From: Salinicola acroporae
GTDB taxonomy: Bacteria; Pseudomonadota; Gammaproteobacteria; Pseudomonadales; Halomonadaceae
Assembly: GCF_003206615.1 (NCBI RefSeq)
Contig: NZ_PZJW01000010.1
Coordinates: 77,009 to 141,008, forward strand
Direction: 5' to 3'
DNA length: 64,000 nucleotides
Shown: positions 56,982-64,000 of the stretch, in pieces
How positions within the stretch are numbered: position 1 is the stretch's first letter
How the letters are laid out: every line of letters begins with the position of its first letter
The notes under the pieces: model-generated
Seen by the model: the letters and a program-made list of their open reading frames with translations, nothing else
The model's database searches: none
What the model was told of the DNA's origin: nothing
Program-made: the position numbers and the translations under genes

Positions 56982-58922
56982 TCACTCGGCGGGCGCGGCC
57001 ACCAGCGAACGCGTCGCTTCACGGGCTTCGACGAGCTTGACGCGCAGTGAGCCGCCAAGTTGGTAACGCAGCTCGCCGTCGATCCGAATGCGGCCTTCCT
57101 TGTCGTCGATGGCCAACTGGTTGCGGTCGCTGTGAATCAGCGGTGCCGGCACGAACGCGGTAGCACCGTTGGCCGTCAAGCGGACGCGCATGCCACCACG
57201 GCGGATGTCGATGATATCGGCGTCGAAAACTTCACCCTTCTCGATGGTGGCGCCCAGATAGCGTACGTAAAGCCAGTCTTTGACGTCGCGCTCGGCCATT
57301 CGGTTCAGTCGGCGGCGTTCGGTCAATTGCTCCGTGAGCTGCTGGGTAGCCTCGGCCGGTGCCGCTTCGGACTTCAGCACGCGCTTGATCAGGCGATGAT
57401 TGACCATGTCGCCGTACTTGCGAATCGGCGATGTCCAGGTGGCGTAGGCGGGAAGCCCCAGGCCGAAATGCGGTCCGGGTCGTGCCGACATGTTGGTGTA
57501 ACCCTGGAAGCGGCGCAGGCGCGCATCCAGCCAGGCATCCTCGCGTGCGTCGAGCTCGCGGCGGAACTCGCGATAGCGAGGCAGTTCGGCAAGCTGTTCA
57601 CGCTCGGCAGGGATCTCCTGCGCGGCGAGGAATTCCAGCGCCTGGTCGATCTTTTCCGGCTCGAAGGCGTTGTGAACGTTGAAGATACCGTGACCGATCT
57701 CCTTGGCCAGCAGATCGGCGCAGCAGGCGTTGGCAACGATCATCGCCTCTTCGATCATGCGCTGACCGATGCGACGCTCTTCGATCACGATGCCCAGCAC
57801 ATTGCCGGCGTCGTCGAGGTCGAACGCATAGTCCGGACGATCCTTGAACACCAGCGTGTTGGCTTCCCGCCAGGCCGCACGAGCCCGGGCGAGGTCGGCC
57901 AGCGCCTTGAGCTGCTCGGCGATGGGGGCAGCCGGCGCCTCGATGCCGGACCGCTCCTCGAGCCAGTCGGAGACGTCGTCGTAGGCCAGGCGGGCCTGGG
58001 AGCGAATCGTGGCGGCGAAAAAGCGGTACTCGCCCAGCGTGCCGTCGCGACCGACCTGCAGCCGGCAAGCCAGTACCGGGCGATCCACGTCCGGTTTCAG
58101 CGAGCACAGGTCGTCGGCCAGCGCTTCCGGCAGCATGGTGATGTTCTGGCCCGGCAGGTAGACCGTGAAGGCGCGGGTGCGGGCCTCCTTGTCCGCCGGG
58201 TGGGACTCGCTGACGTAGGCGGTGGGGTCGGCGATCGCGACCGTCATCGTCCAGCCGTCGTCGGTCGCTTCCACCCGCAGCGCATCGTCCATGTCGCGCG
58301 TCTTCTCACCATCGATGGTGAAGAACGGCTCGGCGGTGAGGTCCTCGCGCACCAGGCCCTCGTCCTGCAGCGGCCACTCATCGGCCGCCGGCGGACACTC
58401 CTGCTCGAGCGCGTGGCGCGCCAGGGTGACGCGCCACGGCACAGCCGGATCGTCGCTCTTGACCACCAGCTCGTCGATCTGAGTGAAGAACCCCCTGTCG
58501 TCCGGGCGCAGCGGATGGCGAATCAGGCGCGCGACGATCCAGTCGCCGTCGGCGATGTCGGACTCTTCCAGCGAGCGCTTGAGACGTGCCTTCAGCGACA
58601 GGTTGATAGAGGGGTGGTCCGGAACCACGGCGAGCCGCCCGTCGCGTTTCTGCACGCGAGCCACGAAGCGATCCAACGATGCCTCGATCAGTGTCTCGGG
58701 GTCGGCCTGTTTCTTGTCGCCATCCTCCTTGATCACCGCTTCGATGCGGTCGCCGTGAACGACCTGCTTCATGGCGGGCGGCGGAATGAAGTAGGAAGTG
58801 CCGTCTTCGGCTTCGAGAAACCCGAAGCCCTTGTCGGTCGCCTTGATAGTGCCCTGGACACGCGGCGTATTGGCGCGGATGTCCTGCTTCAGCTGGGCCA
58901 GAAGAGAGTTGTTCTGCAGCAT
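56982..58922 (-). CDS. rnb: exoribonuclease II
   Basis: Degrades RNA from the 3' end. I chose the ATG at 58922 because the product then matches E. coli RNase II from the first residues (Leu-Leu-Ala-Gln-Leu-Lys-Gln; Lys-Gly-Phe-Gly-Phe-Leu-Glu; Tyr-Phe-Ile-Pro-Pro-Pro), giving 646 residues versus 644. Cold-shock domain, RNB catalytic domain (Thr-Arg-Asp-Met-Asp-Asp-Ala with the catalytic aspartates) and C-terminal S1 domain are all present. It is divergent from the nag operon. A nested hairpin follows at 56939-56970. Confidence 0.94.
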   Translation of the reverse strand: MLQNNSLLAQLKQDIRANTPRVQGTIKATDKGFGFLEAEDGTSYFIPPPAMKQVVHGDRIEAVIKEDGDKKQADPETLIEASLDRFVARVQKRDGRLAVVPDHPSINLSLKARLKRSLEESDIADGDWIVARLIRHPLRPDDRGFFTQIDELVVKSDDPAVPWRVTLARHALEQECPPAADEWPLQDEGLVREDLTAEPFFTIDGEKTRDMDDALRVEATDDGWTMTVAIADPTAYVSESHPADKEARTRAFTVYLPGQNITMLPEALADDLCSLKPDVDRPVLACRLQVGRDGTLGEYRFFAATIRSQARLAYDDVSDWLEERSGIEAPAAPIAEQLKALADLARARAAWREANTLVFKDRPDYAFDLDDAGNVLGIVIEERRIGQRMIEEAMIVANACCADLLAKEIGHGIFNVHNAFEPEKIDQALEFLAAQEIPAEREQLAELPRYREFRRELDAREDAWLDARLRRFQGYTNMSARPGPHFGLGLPAYATWTSPIRKYGDMVNHRLIKRVLKSEAAPAEATQQLTEQLTERRRLNRMAERDVKDWLYVRYLGATIEKGEVFDADIIDIRRGGMRVRLTANGATAFVPAPLIHSDRNQLAIDDKEGRIRIDGELRYQLGGSLRVKLVEAREATRSLVAAPAE

Positions 58923-59075
58923 CGGATCGGATCGGTCGGTGGACGAGAGCGACACTATACGGATTCCGGGTTGGCCACGCCAATCACACGCCGCCGTCCC
59001 AGGTGCGGTTGGGCGTTGCAAGCTCGGCCACAAGGAGGCTTGAGACCAAAGTCGACGCCCATGGGACTGGCAGAT

Positions 59076-59113
59076 TGGTATTCGACTGGTTATGTTGGTG
59101 GTATTGAACTGGT
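59076..59113 (+). promoter_or_regulatory. tandem operator-like repeats ahead of the GntR/nag operon
   Basis: Two copies of TGGTATTnnACTGGT at 59076-59090 and 59099-59113, on the same face of the helix (23-bp period). They lie 32 bases before the GntR start. TGGTATT elements fit my recollection of sites for GntR-type repressors of GlcNAc use (NagQ/DasR type), so autorepression of this operon is likely. Confidence 0.6.
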
Positions 59114-59145
59114 ATCAGCTCCCCATCACTTCGGAACCGATTTTC

Positions 59146-59880
59146 ATGGCACCGACGCTATCGCGACTCAAGCTGGATGCGGGCCGGTCGACGCCGCTCT
59201 ATCGCCAACTGGCCCAGCAACTGGTCGAGGCGATCGAGGCGGGGGACTGGGAGACCGGCGAAGCCTTGCCCTCGGAACGGGTCCTGGCAGAGTCGCTCAA
59301 CATCTCGCGCATCACCGCGCGCAAGGCGCTGGACCGACTGGTGGCGCTGGGCTTGATCCAGCGCACCCACGGCTCCGGGACGTTCATCGCGCCGCGACTC
59401 AACCAGTCGCTGACGCGGCTGACCAGCTTTACCGAGCTGCTGGTTCAACGTGGCCACCGGCCTAGTTCGCGCTGGCTGAGTCGCTGCTCCGGGACGCCCA
59501 CGGTGGAGGAAAGCCTGCGCCTCGGCTTGAACGCCGACCAGCAGGTCTCGCGGCTCCGGCGTCTGCGGCTGGCGGACGACGTGGTGGTCGCGGTCGAGGA
59601 GAGCTGCCTGCCGAGCCGGGTCCTGCCCGACCCCGAGAGCGTCACCCATTCGCTCTATCGCCACCTCGACGACCTGGGGACGCCGATCGTACGCGCCCTG
59701 CAGCACGTCTCGGCGGTCAACGCCGACGCCGAGCTGGCACAACTGGCGGAGGTGCCTCCCTCCCAGGCGCTGTTGATGATGACGCGCCTCGGCTATCTGG
59801 CCGACGGCCGCCCCGGGGAGTTGACGGTGACCTACTGTCGGACCGATTACTACGACTTCATGGTGGAGTTGACCCAATGA
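59146..59880 (+). CDS. GntR/HutC-family regulator of amino-sugar use
   Basis: Predicted repressor of the nag genes downstream. The start at 59146 leaves the repeats outside the gene and gives 244 residues. An N-terminal winged helix (Pro-Leu-Tyr-Arg-Gln-Leu; Leu-Pro-Ser-Glu-Arg; Gly-Ser-Gly-Thr-Phe) is followed by a UTRA effector domain with the usual Tyr-Arg-Thr-type tail (Tyr-Cys-Arg-Thr-Asp-Tyr-Tyr). Effectors in this group are glucosamine-6-P or GlcNAc-6-P. nagA begins 22 bases later. Confidence 0.88.
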   Translation: MAPTLSRLKLDAGRSTPLYRQLAQQLVEAIEAGDWETGEALPSERVLAESLNISRITARKALDRLVALGLIQRTHGSGTFIAPRLNQSLTRLTSFTELLVQRGHRPSSRWLSRCSGTPTVEESLRLGLNADQQVSRLRRLRLADDVVVAVEESCLPSRVLPDPESVTHSLYRHLDDLGTPIVRALQHVSAVNADAELAQLAEVPPSQALLMMTRLGYLADGRPGELTVTYCRTDYYDFMVELTQ

Positions 59881-59902
59881 GATCGCACGAGCGGGAGACG
59901 GC

Positions 59903-61072
59903 ATGCTCTACGGCAATATTCTGACCCCTGGGGGGTGGCGCCTAGGGACGCTGACATGGCGCGAGGGCCGGATAGCCGCCATCGACGGAGAGTCGGTCGA
60001 TCCGGCCACCAACACGCATCCTCGGTTGCTGCCGGGGTTCGTCGACCTCCACGTGCACGGTGGCGGCGGGGCGGACGCCATGGAAGGGGGCGACGCCGCG
60101 GCGGTCATGGCGCGGACTCACGTCCGTTTCGGCACCACCAGTCTGCTGGTGACCACCATGACGGCGCCGCTGCCCGACATTCGTCAGGCGCTGCGGGACA
60201 TTGCCCGCATCATGGCTCGGCCTCCCTCCGATGCGGCGCGGCTGCTGGGCGTTCATCTCGAGGGACCCTATCTCAATCCCGGCAAGCTGGGGGCGCAGCC
60301 GCCGTATGCCCACCCCGGCGCGATCGCCGACGTCGCGGCACTGATGGAACTGGCGCCGATCCGGCTGCTGACGCTGGCGCCCGAGCTTTCCGGCCACGTC
60401 ACGCTCATTGGTCAACTCCGCGAGCGCGGTGTCCGCGTGCAGATGGGCCATACCCTGGGCAGCTACGAGGAAGGCGTGGCCGGGCTCGAGCATGGTGCCC
60501 ACGGCTTCACCCATCTGTTCAATGCCATGACCGGGCTCCACCACCGCAAGCCCGGCATGGTCGGGGCGGCGCTGGCACACGCCGACTATGCCGAGATCAT
60601 CCCCGATCTGCTGCACGTGCATCCGGGCGCCATCCGCACGGCGCTGCGCTGCATCCCCCATCTTTTCGGCGTCACCGATTCCACGGCCGCCGCCGGCATG
60701 CCCGACGGCGAATACCGTCTCGGCGAGCAGCATGTCACCAAGTGCCTGGGCGGTGTTCGCCTGGCCGACGGCACCCTGGCGGGCAGTACGCTGACCATGG
60801 ACCAGGCGTTGCGAAATCTGGTCCAGATCGGTCTCGAGCTGGACGACGCCTCACGGCGACTGTCGCAATATCCCGCCGATTTCCTCGGTGAGACCGAAAT
60901 AGGACGGATCGATGTCGGCTGTCGGGCCGATATCGTGGTCATGGATGCCGGCCTGGAGATCGATTCGGTCTATGTCGGAGGCGAGCAGGCCCATCGCGGC
61001 CCGTCGGCCTCGAATCTGCCGCCGGCATCAAAAGCGACCGGCGCGTCGCAGGAGAAAAACCGATGTCGTTGA
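59903..61072 (+). CDS. nagA: N-acetylglucosamine-6-phosphate deacetylase
   Basis: Removes acetate from GlcNAc-6-P to give glucosamine-6-P. The 389-residue amidohydrolase has metal and substrate blocks: His-Val-His-Gly-Gly-Gly-Gly, His-Leu-Glu-Gly-Pro-Tyr, Met-Gly-His-Thr, His-Leu-Phe-Asn-Ala-Met and the catalytic aspartate in Val-Thr-Asp-Ser-Thr. Its end overlaps the next gene by ten bases. Confidence 0.94.
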   Translation: MLYGNILTPGGWRLGTLTWREGRIAAIDGESVDPATNTHPRLLPGFVDLHVHGGGGADAMEGGDAAAVMARTHVRFGTTSLLVTTMTAPLPDIRQALRDIARIMARPPSDAARLLGVHLEGPYLNPGKLGAQPPYAHPGAIADVAALMELAPIRLLTLAPELSGHVTLIGQLRERGVRVQMGHTLGSYEEGVAGLEHGAHGFTHLFNAMTGLHHRKPGMVGAALAHADYAEIIPDLLHVHPGAIRTALRCIPHLFGVTDSTAAAGMPDGEYRLGEQHVTKCLGGVRLADGTLAGSTLTMDQALRNLVQIGLELDDASRRLSQYPADFLGETEIGRIDVGCRADIVVMDAGLEIDSVYVGGEQAHRGPSASNLPPASKATGASQEKNRCR

Positions 61073-62082
61073 TGCTTCAAGAAGCGCAGAGCGCCCCGAA
61101 TTGCCTGCGAGCCCAATGGCAGGCCAATGCCGCCATCCTTGCTGAACTCGGCGGCGCCCTGCGCGGGGCGGACCTGCATGGGGCGCTGACGGTGGCCCGC
61201 GGCAGTTCCGATCATGCCGCTGCCTACTTCGCCTATCTCGGCATGAAGCACCTGGGGTTGCCGATGGCCTCGGTGCCACCCTCGCTGACCACCGTTGCCG
61301 ACACGCCGTGGCGGGTTCGCGGGCAACTGGCGGTGGCGATCTCGCAGTCCGGCGCCAGCCCCGATCTCATCGCGACACAGCGGGCCCTGATCGATGGCGG
61401 CGCGCGCAGCGTGGCGCTGGTCAACACGCCGAATTCGCCGCTGGGCGAGACTTCGGAGCACGAGATCGCGCTGCACGCCGGCGTCGAGAAGAGCGTCGCT
61501 GCCACCAAGAGCTATCTGGCCACGTTGGCCGCCTGTGCGCACCTGATCGGCGCCTGGGCGGAGGACGACACGCTGCTGGCGGCGTTGAAAGCGCTGCCGT
61601 CGGCGCTCGAGACCGCGGCACGGCAGAACTGGCGGCCGGCGGTGGACGCACTGGTCGATGTCGACAGATTGCTGATCATCGGTCGGGGCGTGGGCCTCGC
61701 CGTCGCCCAGGAGGCTGCGCTCAAGTTCAAGGAGACCTGTGCCATCCAGGCCGAGCCGTTCAGCGCCGCCGAGGTCCGTCACGGCCCGATGGCGCTGATC
61801 GGCCCGGGCTATCCGGTACTGGTGTTCGCGCCACCGGGTCCGGACCAGCCCGGGCTGCTGGAGCTGGCCGAGTGGCTGGAGGGGATCGGCGCGAAGGTGC
61901 TGCTGGCCGCCGACGAGAGCATCGCGGCGCGCCAGTTGACGCTGGTCGACGCCGGTCACGACGACCTCCAGCCACTATCGGTGATCCAGAGTTTCTATGT
62001 GATGGCGGCCGAGCTGGCCGTCGCCCGTGGCGGCGATCCGGATCAGCCTCGTCACCTGCAGAAAGTGACGAGAACACTGTGA
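61063..62082 (+). CDS. SIS-domain glucosamine-6-phosphate deaminase (NagB-II type)
   Basis: Two SIS domains (Arg-Gly-Ser-Ser-Asp-His-Ala; Ile-Ser-Gln-Ser-Gly-Ala-Ser-Pro-Asp; Gly-Arg-Gly-Val-Gly-Leu-Ala), 339 residues, like the isomerase half of GlmS without the amidotransferase part. Next to nagA this points to the NagB-II deaminase that turns glucosamine-6-P into fructose-6-P and ammonia. The nagA overlap means translational coupling. Confidence 0.88.
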   Translation: MSLMLQEAQSAPNCLRAQWQANAAILAELGGALRGADLHGALTVARGSSDHAAAYFAYLGMKHLGLPMASVPPSLTTVADTPWRVRGQLAVAISQSGASPDLIATQRALIDGGARSVALVNTPNSPLGETSEHEIALHAGVEKSVAATKSYLATLAACAHLIGAWAEDDTLLAALKALPSALETAARQNWRPAVDALVDVDRLLIIGRGVGLAVAQEAALKFKETCAIQAEPFSAAEVRHGPMALIGPGYPVLVFAPPGPDQPGLLELAEWLEGIGAKVLLAADESIAARQLTLVDAGHDDLQPLSVIQSFYVMAAELAVARGGDPDQPRHLQKVTRTL

Positions 62083-62184
62083 GTCGCCACTGAGGTCCTG
62101 TTTCGCCGCGAGTCGCCGCCTGCCCTGAGTCGCGCTACGTGACGAGTCGGCCGGGATTGGAACAACAACAAGTCGGGAGTCTTC

Positions 62185-64000
62185 ATGTCATCTACATCAC
62201 GGTTTCTCTGCGCCCCGCTGCGCGGGGTAGTGGTCCCGCTCGGCGAGGTGCCGGATCCGGCCTTTGCCCAAGGCGCCCTGGGGCCCGGTGTCGCCATCGA
62301 TCCGCTGGGCGAGACGCTGCATGCGCCTTGTGACGGAGAGGTCATCCAGTGTGCCCGGACCGCCCATGCGCTCACGCTGCGCGACGATCACGGCCATGAA
62401 TGGCTGTTGCACATCGGCATCGATACCGTCGACCTGGGCGGGGAAGGATTCGAGCTGCTGGTGGCGACCGGTGAGCGTGTCGCCGTCGGTGATCCGCTGT
62501 GCCGGTTCGATGTCGATGGGCTGGCACGGCGTGCCAAGGCCCTGGTCACGCCGATCGTGATGACCAACGCCCCGGACCTCTCCCTGGAAACGCTGGTCAC
62601 GCCGGGGATGATCGTCGACAAGGGCGAGGCGTTGCTGCAATGGCAGGCCCCGGGCCCGGCAGCGGAGGCCGTCGGCCGGAGTGCCTCTTCCGAAGCGTCC
62701 GCCCGCGGCGAAGCAACGATCGCTGCCGCCCAGGGCCTGCATGCCCGCCCGGCGTCGAGGCTAAGGACGCTCGCGCACAACCACGCCGTCGAGCTGAGGC
62801 TGGCGCGAGCCGAGGAGGCCGGTGAAGGCCGATCCGATGTCGACGGTGCGAGCGTCGCTAGTCTGAGCGCACTGCTCAATCTGGGCCTGGTCCAGGGTGA
62901 CCGGGTCCGGGTCACGGCGCGGGGAGCCGCGGCCCAGGCCGCGGTCGACGCGGCCATCACGCTGCTGGAGACGCCCGAGCACGAGTCCGGCCGGGCCGAT
63001 GTCTCCGCCGAACCAACTGCTGCTCCCGCCGAGGCGTCAATGCCGGGTACGTTGAACGGCCTGTCGGCGAGCCCGGGCCTCGCCGTCGGCCCGCTGGTTC
63101 GCTACCGGGTCGCATTACCCAGCGTTGCCGACACCGCCAACGATCCCGAGCGGGAGCGCAGAGCGCTGGACGCCGCCGTGGCCGAAGTGGATGCCGACCT
63201 GGAGCGGTCGAGGCGCGCGGCCGAAGCGCGGGGACAACAGGCCGAGGCGGATATCTTCGAGGCGCACCGGGCCTGGCTGGACGACCCCGATCTGCGGGCG
63301 GCGGCGGAATCGAAGATCGTGGAGGGTGCCAGCGCCGGACGCGCCTGGCACCTGGCCCTCGAGACCGAGATCCAGCGCCTGCGCGGTAGCGGCAATACGC
63401 TGCTGGCCGGGCGGGCCGACGATCTCCACGATCTGCAGCGCCGGGTCATGCAGCGTTTTGCCACCCAGGAGGCCGTTGCCACCACCGGGCTCGAAGGGGC
63501 GATCCTGGCTGCGCGCGAGATGACCCCCTCGCAGTTCGTCGAGGTGGCAGAGCAGATTGCCGGGCTGTGCCTGGCGGGCGGCGGTTCGACCTCCCACGTC
63601 TCGATTCTGGCTCGGGCGCGAGGGTTGCCCTGCCTGGTGGCGATGGGGGATGCCCTGCTGGAAGCCAGCGGCGATCGGGTCTGCCTCGATGCCGATCAAG
63701 GGCGGCTGGAGCTGGCGCCCGACGAGCGTCGCCTGGCGGCGGTCGAGGCCGAGCAGGCACGCCAGCGTCAGCGGGCCGAGGCCGATCTGGCCGCCGCCTC
63801 CGAGCCGGTGACGATGCGTGACGGTCGCCGTCTTCATGTCGCCGCCAATATCGCCGCCGGCGGGGAAGCGCAAGGTGCCCTGGATGCCGGAGCGGATGGG
63901 ATCGGGCTCATGCGCAGCGAGTTCCTGTTCCTGGCGCGGCAGACCGCGCCGGATCTCGCCGAACAGCAGGCCGAGTATCGCGCCGCCGTCGAGGCGATGG
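62185..64000 (+). CDS. PTS EIIA-HPr-EI fusion protein for GlcNAc uptake (partial)
   Basis: Phosphate relay for sugar import, cut by the right edge after 605 codons. The first part is EIIA of the glucose class, with phosphohistidine His76 in Leu-His-Ile-Gly-Ile-Asp-Thr. Then HPr, with His186 in Gly-Leu-His-Ala-Arg-Pro-Ala. Then enzyme I, with His471 in Gly-Gly-Ser-Thr-Ser-His-Val. This is the NagF layout seen in nag operons; the membrane EIIBC (nagE) probably lies just past the edge. It follows the deaminase gene after 102 bases. Confidence 0.92.
   Translation, partial: MSSTSRFLCAPLRGVVVPLGEVPDPAFAQGALGPGVAIDPLGETLHAPCDGEVIQCARTAHALTLRDDHGHEWLLHIGIDTVDLGGEGFELLVATGERVAVGDPLCRFDVDGLARRAKALVTPIVMTNAPDLSLETLVTPGMIVDKGEALLQWQAPGPAAEAVGRSASSEASARGEATIAAAQGLHARPASRLRTLAHNHAVELRLARAEEAGEGRSDVDGASVASLSALLNLGLVQGDRVRVTARGAAAQAAVDAAITLLETPEHESGRADVSAEPTAAPAEASMPGTLNGLSASPGLAVGPLVRYRVALPSVADTANDPERERRALDAAVAEVDADLERSRRAAEARGQQAEADIFEAHRAWLDDPDLRAAAESKIVEGASAGRAWHLALETEIQRLRGSGNTLLAGRADDLHDLQRRVMQRFATQEAVATTGLEGAILAAREMTPSQFVEVAEQIAGLCLAGGGSTSHVSILARARGLPCLVAMGDALLEASGDRVCLDADQGRLELAPDERRLAAVEAEQARQRQRAEADLAAASEPVTMRDGRRLHVAANIAAGGEAQGALDAGADGIGLMRSEFLFLARQTAPDLAEQQAEYRAAVEAM

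Overview
The window looks like chromosomal DNA of a high-GC gammaproteobacterium, most likely a member of the Halomonadaceae. This rests on a Pseudomonas-like TCA supercluster, a pruR-putA-putP-type proline locus, a SUF-only Fe-S operon, siaABCD signalling genes and YqcC/DUF3549 genes. The genus is an inference. No rRNA, CRISPR array, insertion sequence or prophage was seen.

Layout. (1) 1-10.35 kb, minus strand: an alginate-type exopolysaccharide operon in the order UDP-glucose dehydrogenase, Alg8-like synthase, Alg44-like PilZ/HlyD protein, PL14 lyase, PL5/AlgL-type lyase and a very long AlgK-like Sel1 lipoprotein. It runs on past the left edge. An AT-rich leader lies upstream. (2) 11.0-17.1 kb, plus: SUF regulator with a palindromic operator, then sufB, sufC, sufD, sufS and sufT. 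(3) 17.2-23.7 kb: SanA-like protein; a minus-strand set of DUF3549, retropepsin-like protease, rimK and a small unknown gene; yqcC; an OmpW-type porin; and a GtrB/GtrA pair. (4) 23.8-29.7 kb, minus: AraC regulator, putA and putP. (5) 29.7-34 kb: small unknown genes, an MFS exporter, a zinc-ribbon miniprotein and an XRE regulator. (6) 34.1-36 kb: gltX, then tRNA-Ala(GGC) and tRNA-Glu(TTC). (7) 36.3-49.8 kb: gltA divergent from sdhCDAB, sucAB, lpdA and sucCD. (8) 49.9-53.7 kb, minus: siaABCD, with siaA broken by one in-frame TAG. (9) 53.9-56.8 kb, minus: GT4 glycosyltransferase, DUF2334 deacetylase-like protein and LPG-synthase-like membrane protein, tightly overlapping. (10) 57.0-58.9 kb, minus: RNase II. 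(11) 59.1-64 kb, plus: GntR regulator, nagA, SIS-type glucosamine-6-P deaminase and an EIIA-HPr-EI fusion cut by the right edge.

How the genes fit together. Two loci point to cyclic di-GMP control of matrix or aggregation: the PilZ-bearing synthase partner and the SiaD diguanylate cyclase system. The most interesting feature is the exopolysaccharide operon. Its synthase, co-polymerase, lipoprotein and lyase genes resemble alginate machinery. Its sugar-nucleotide enzyme, however, is a UDP-glucose dehydrogenase rather than the GDP-mannose dehydrogenase of alginate, and it carries a PL14 lyase with the catalytic residues in place. A c-di-GMP-controlled polyglucuronate-like polymer is therefore a real possibility. 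The rest is central metabolism (TCA cycle, proline and N-acetylglucosamine use), Fe-S assembly and translation.
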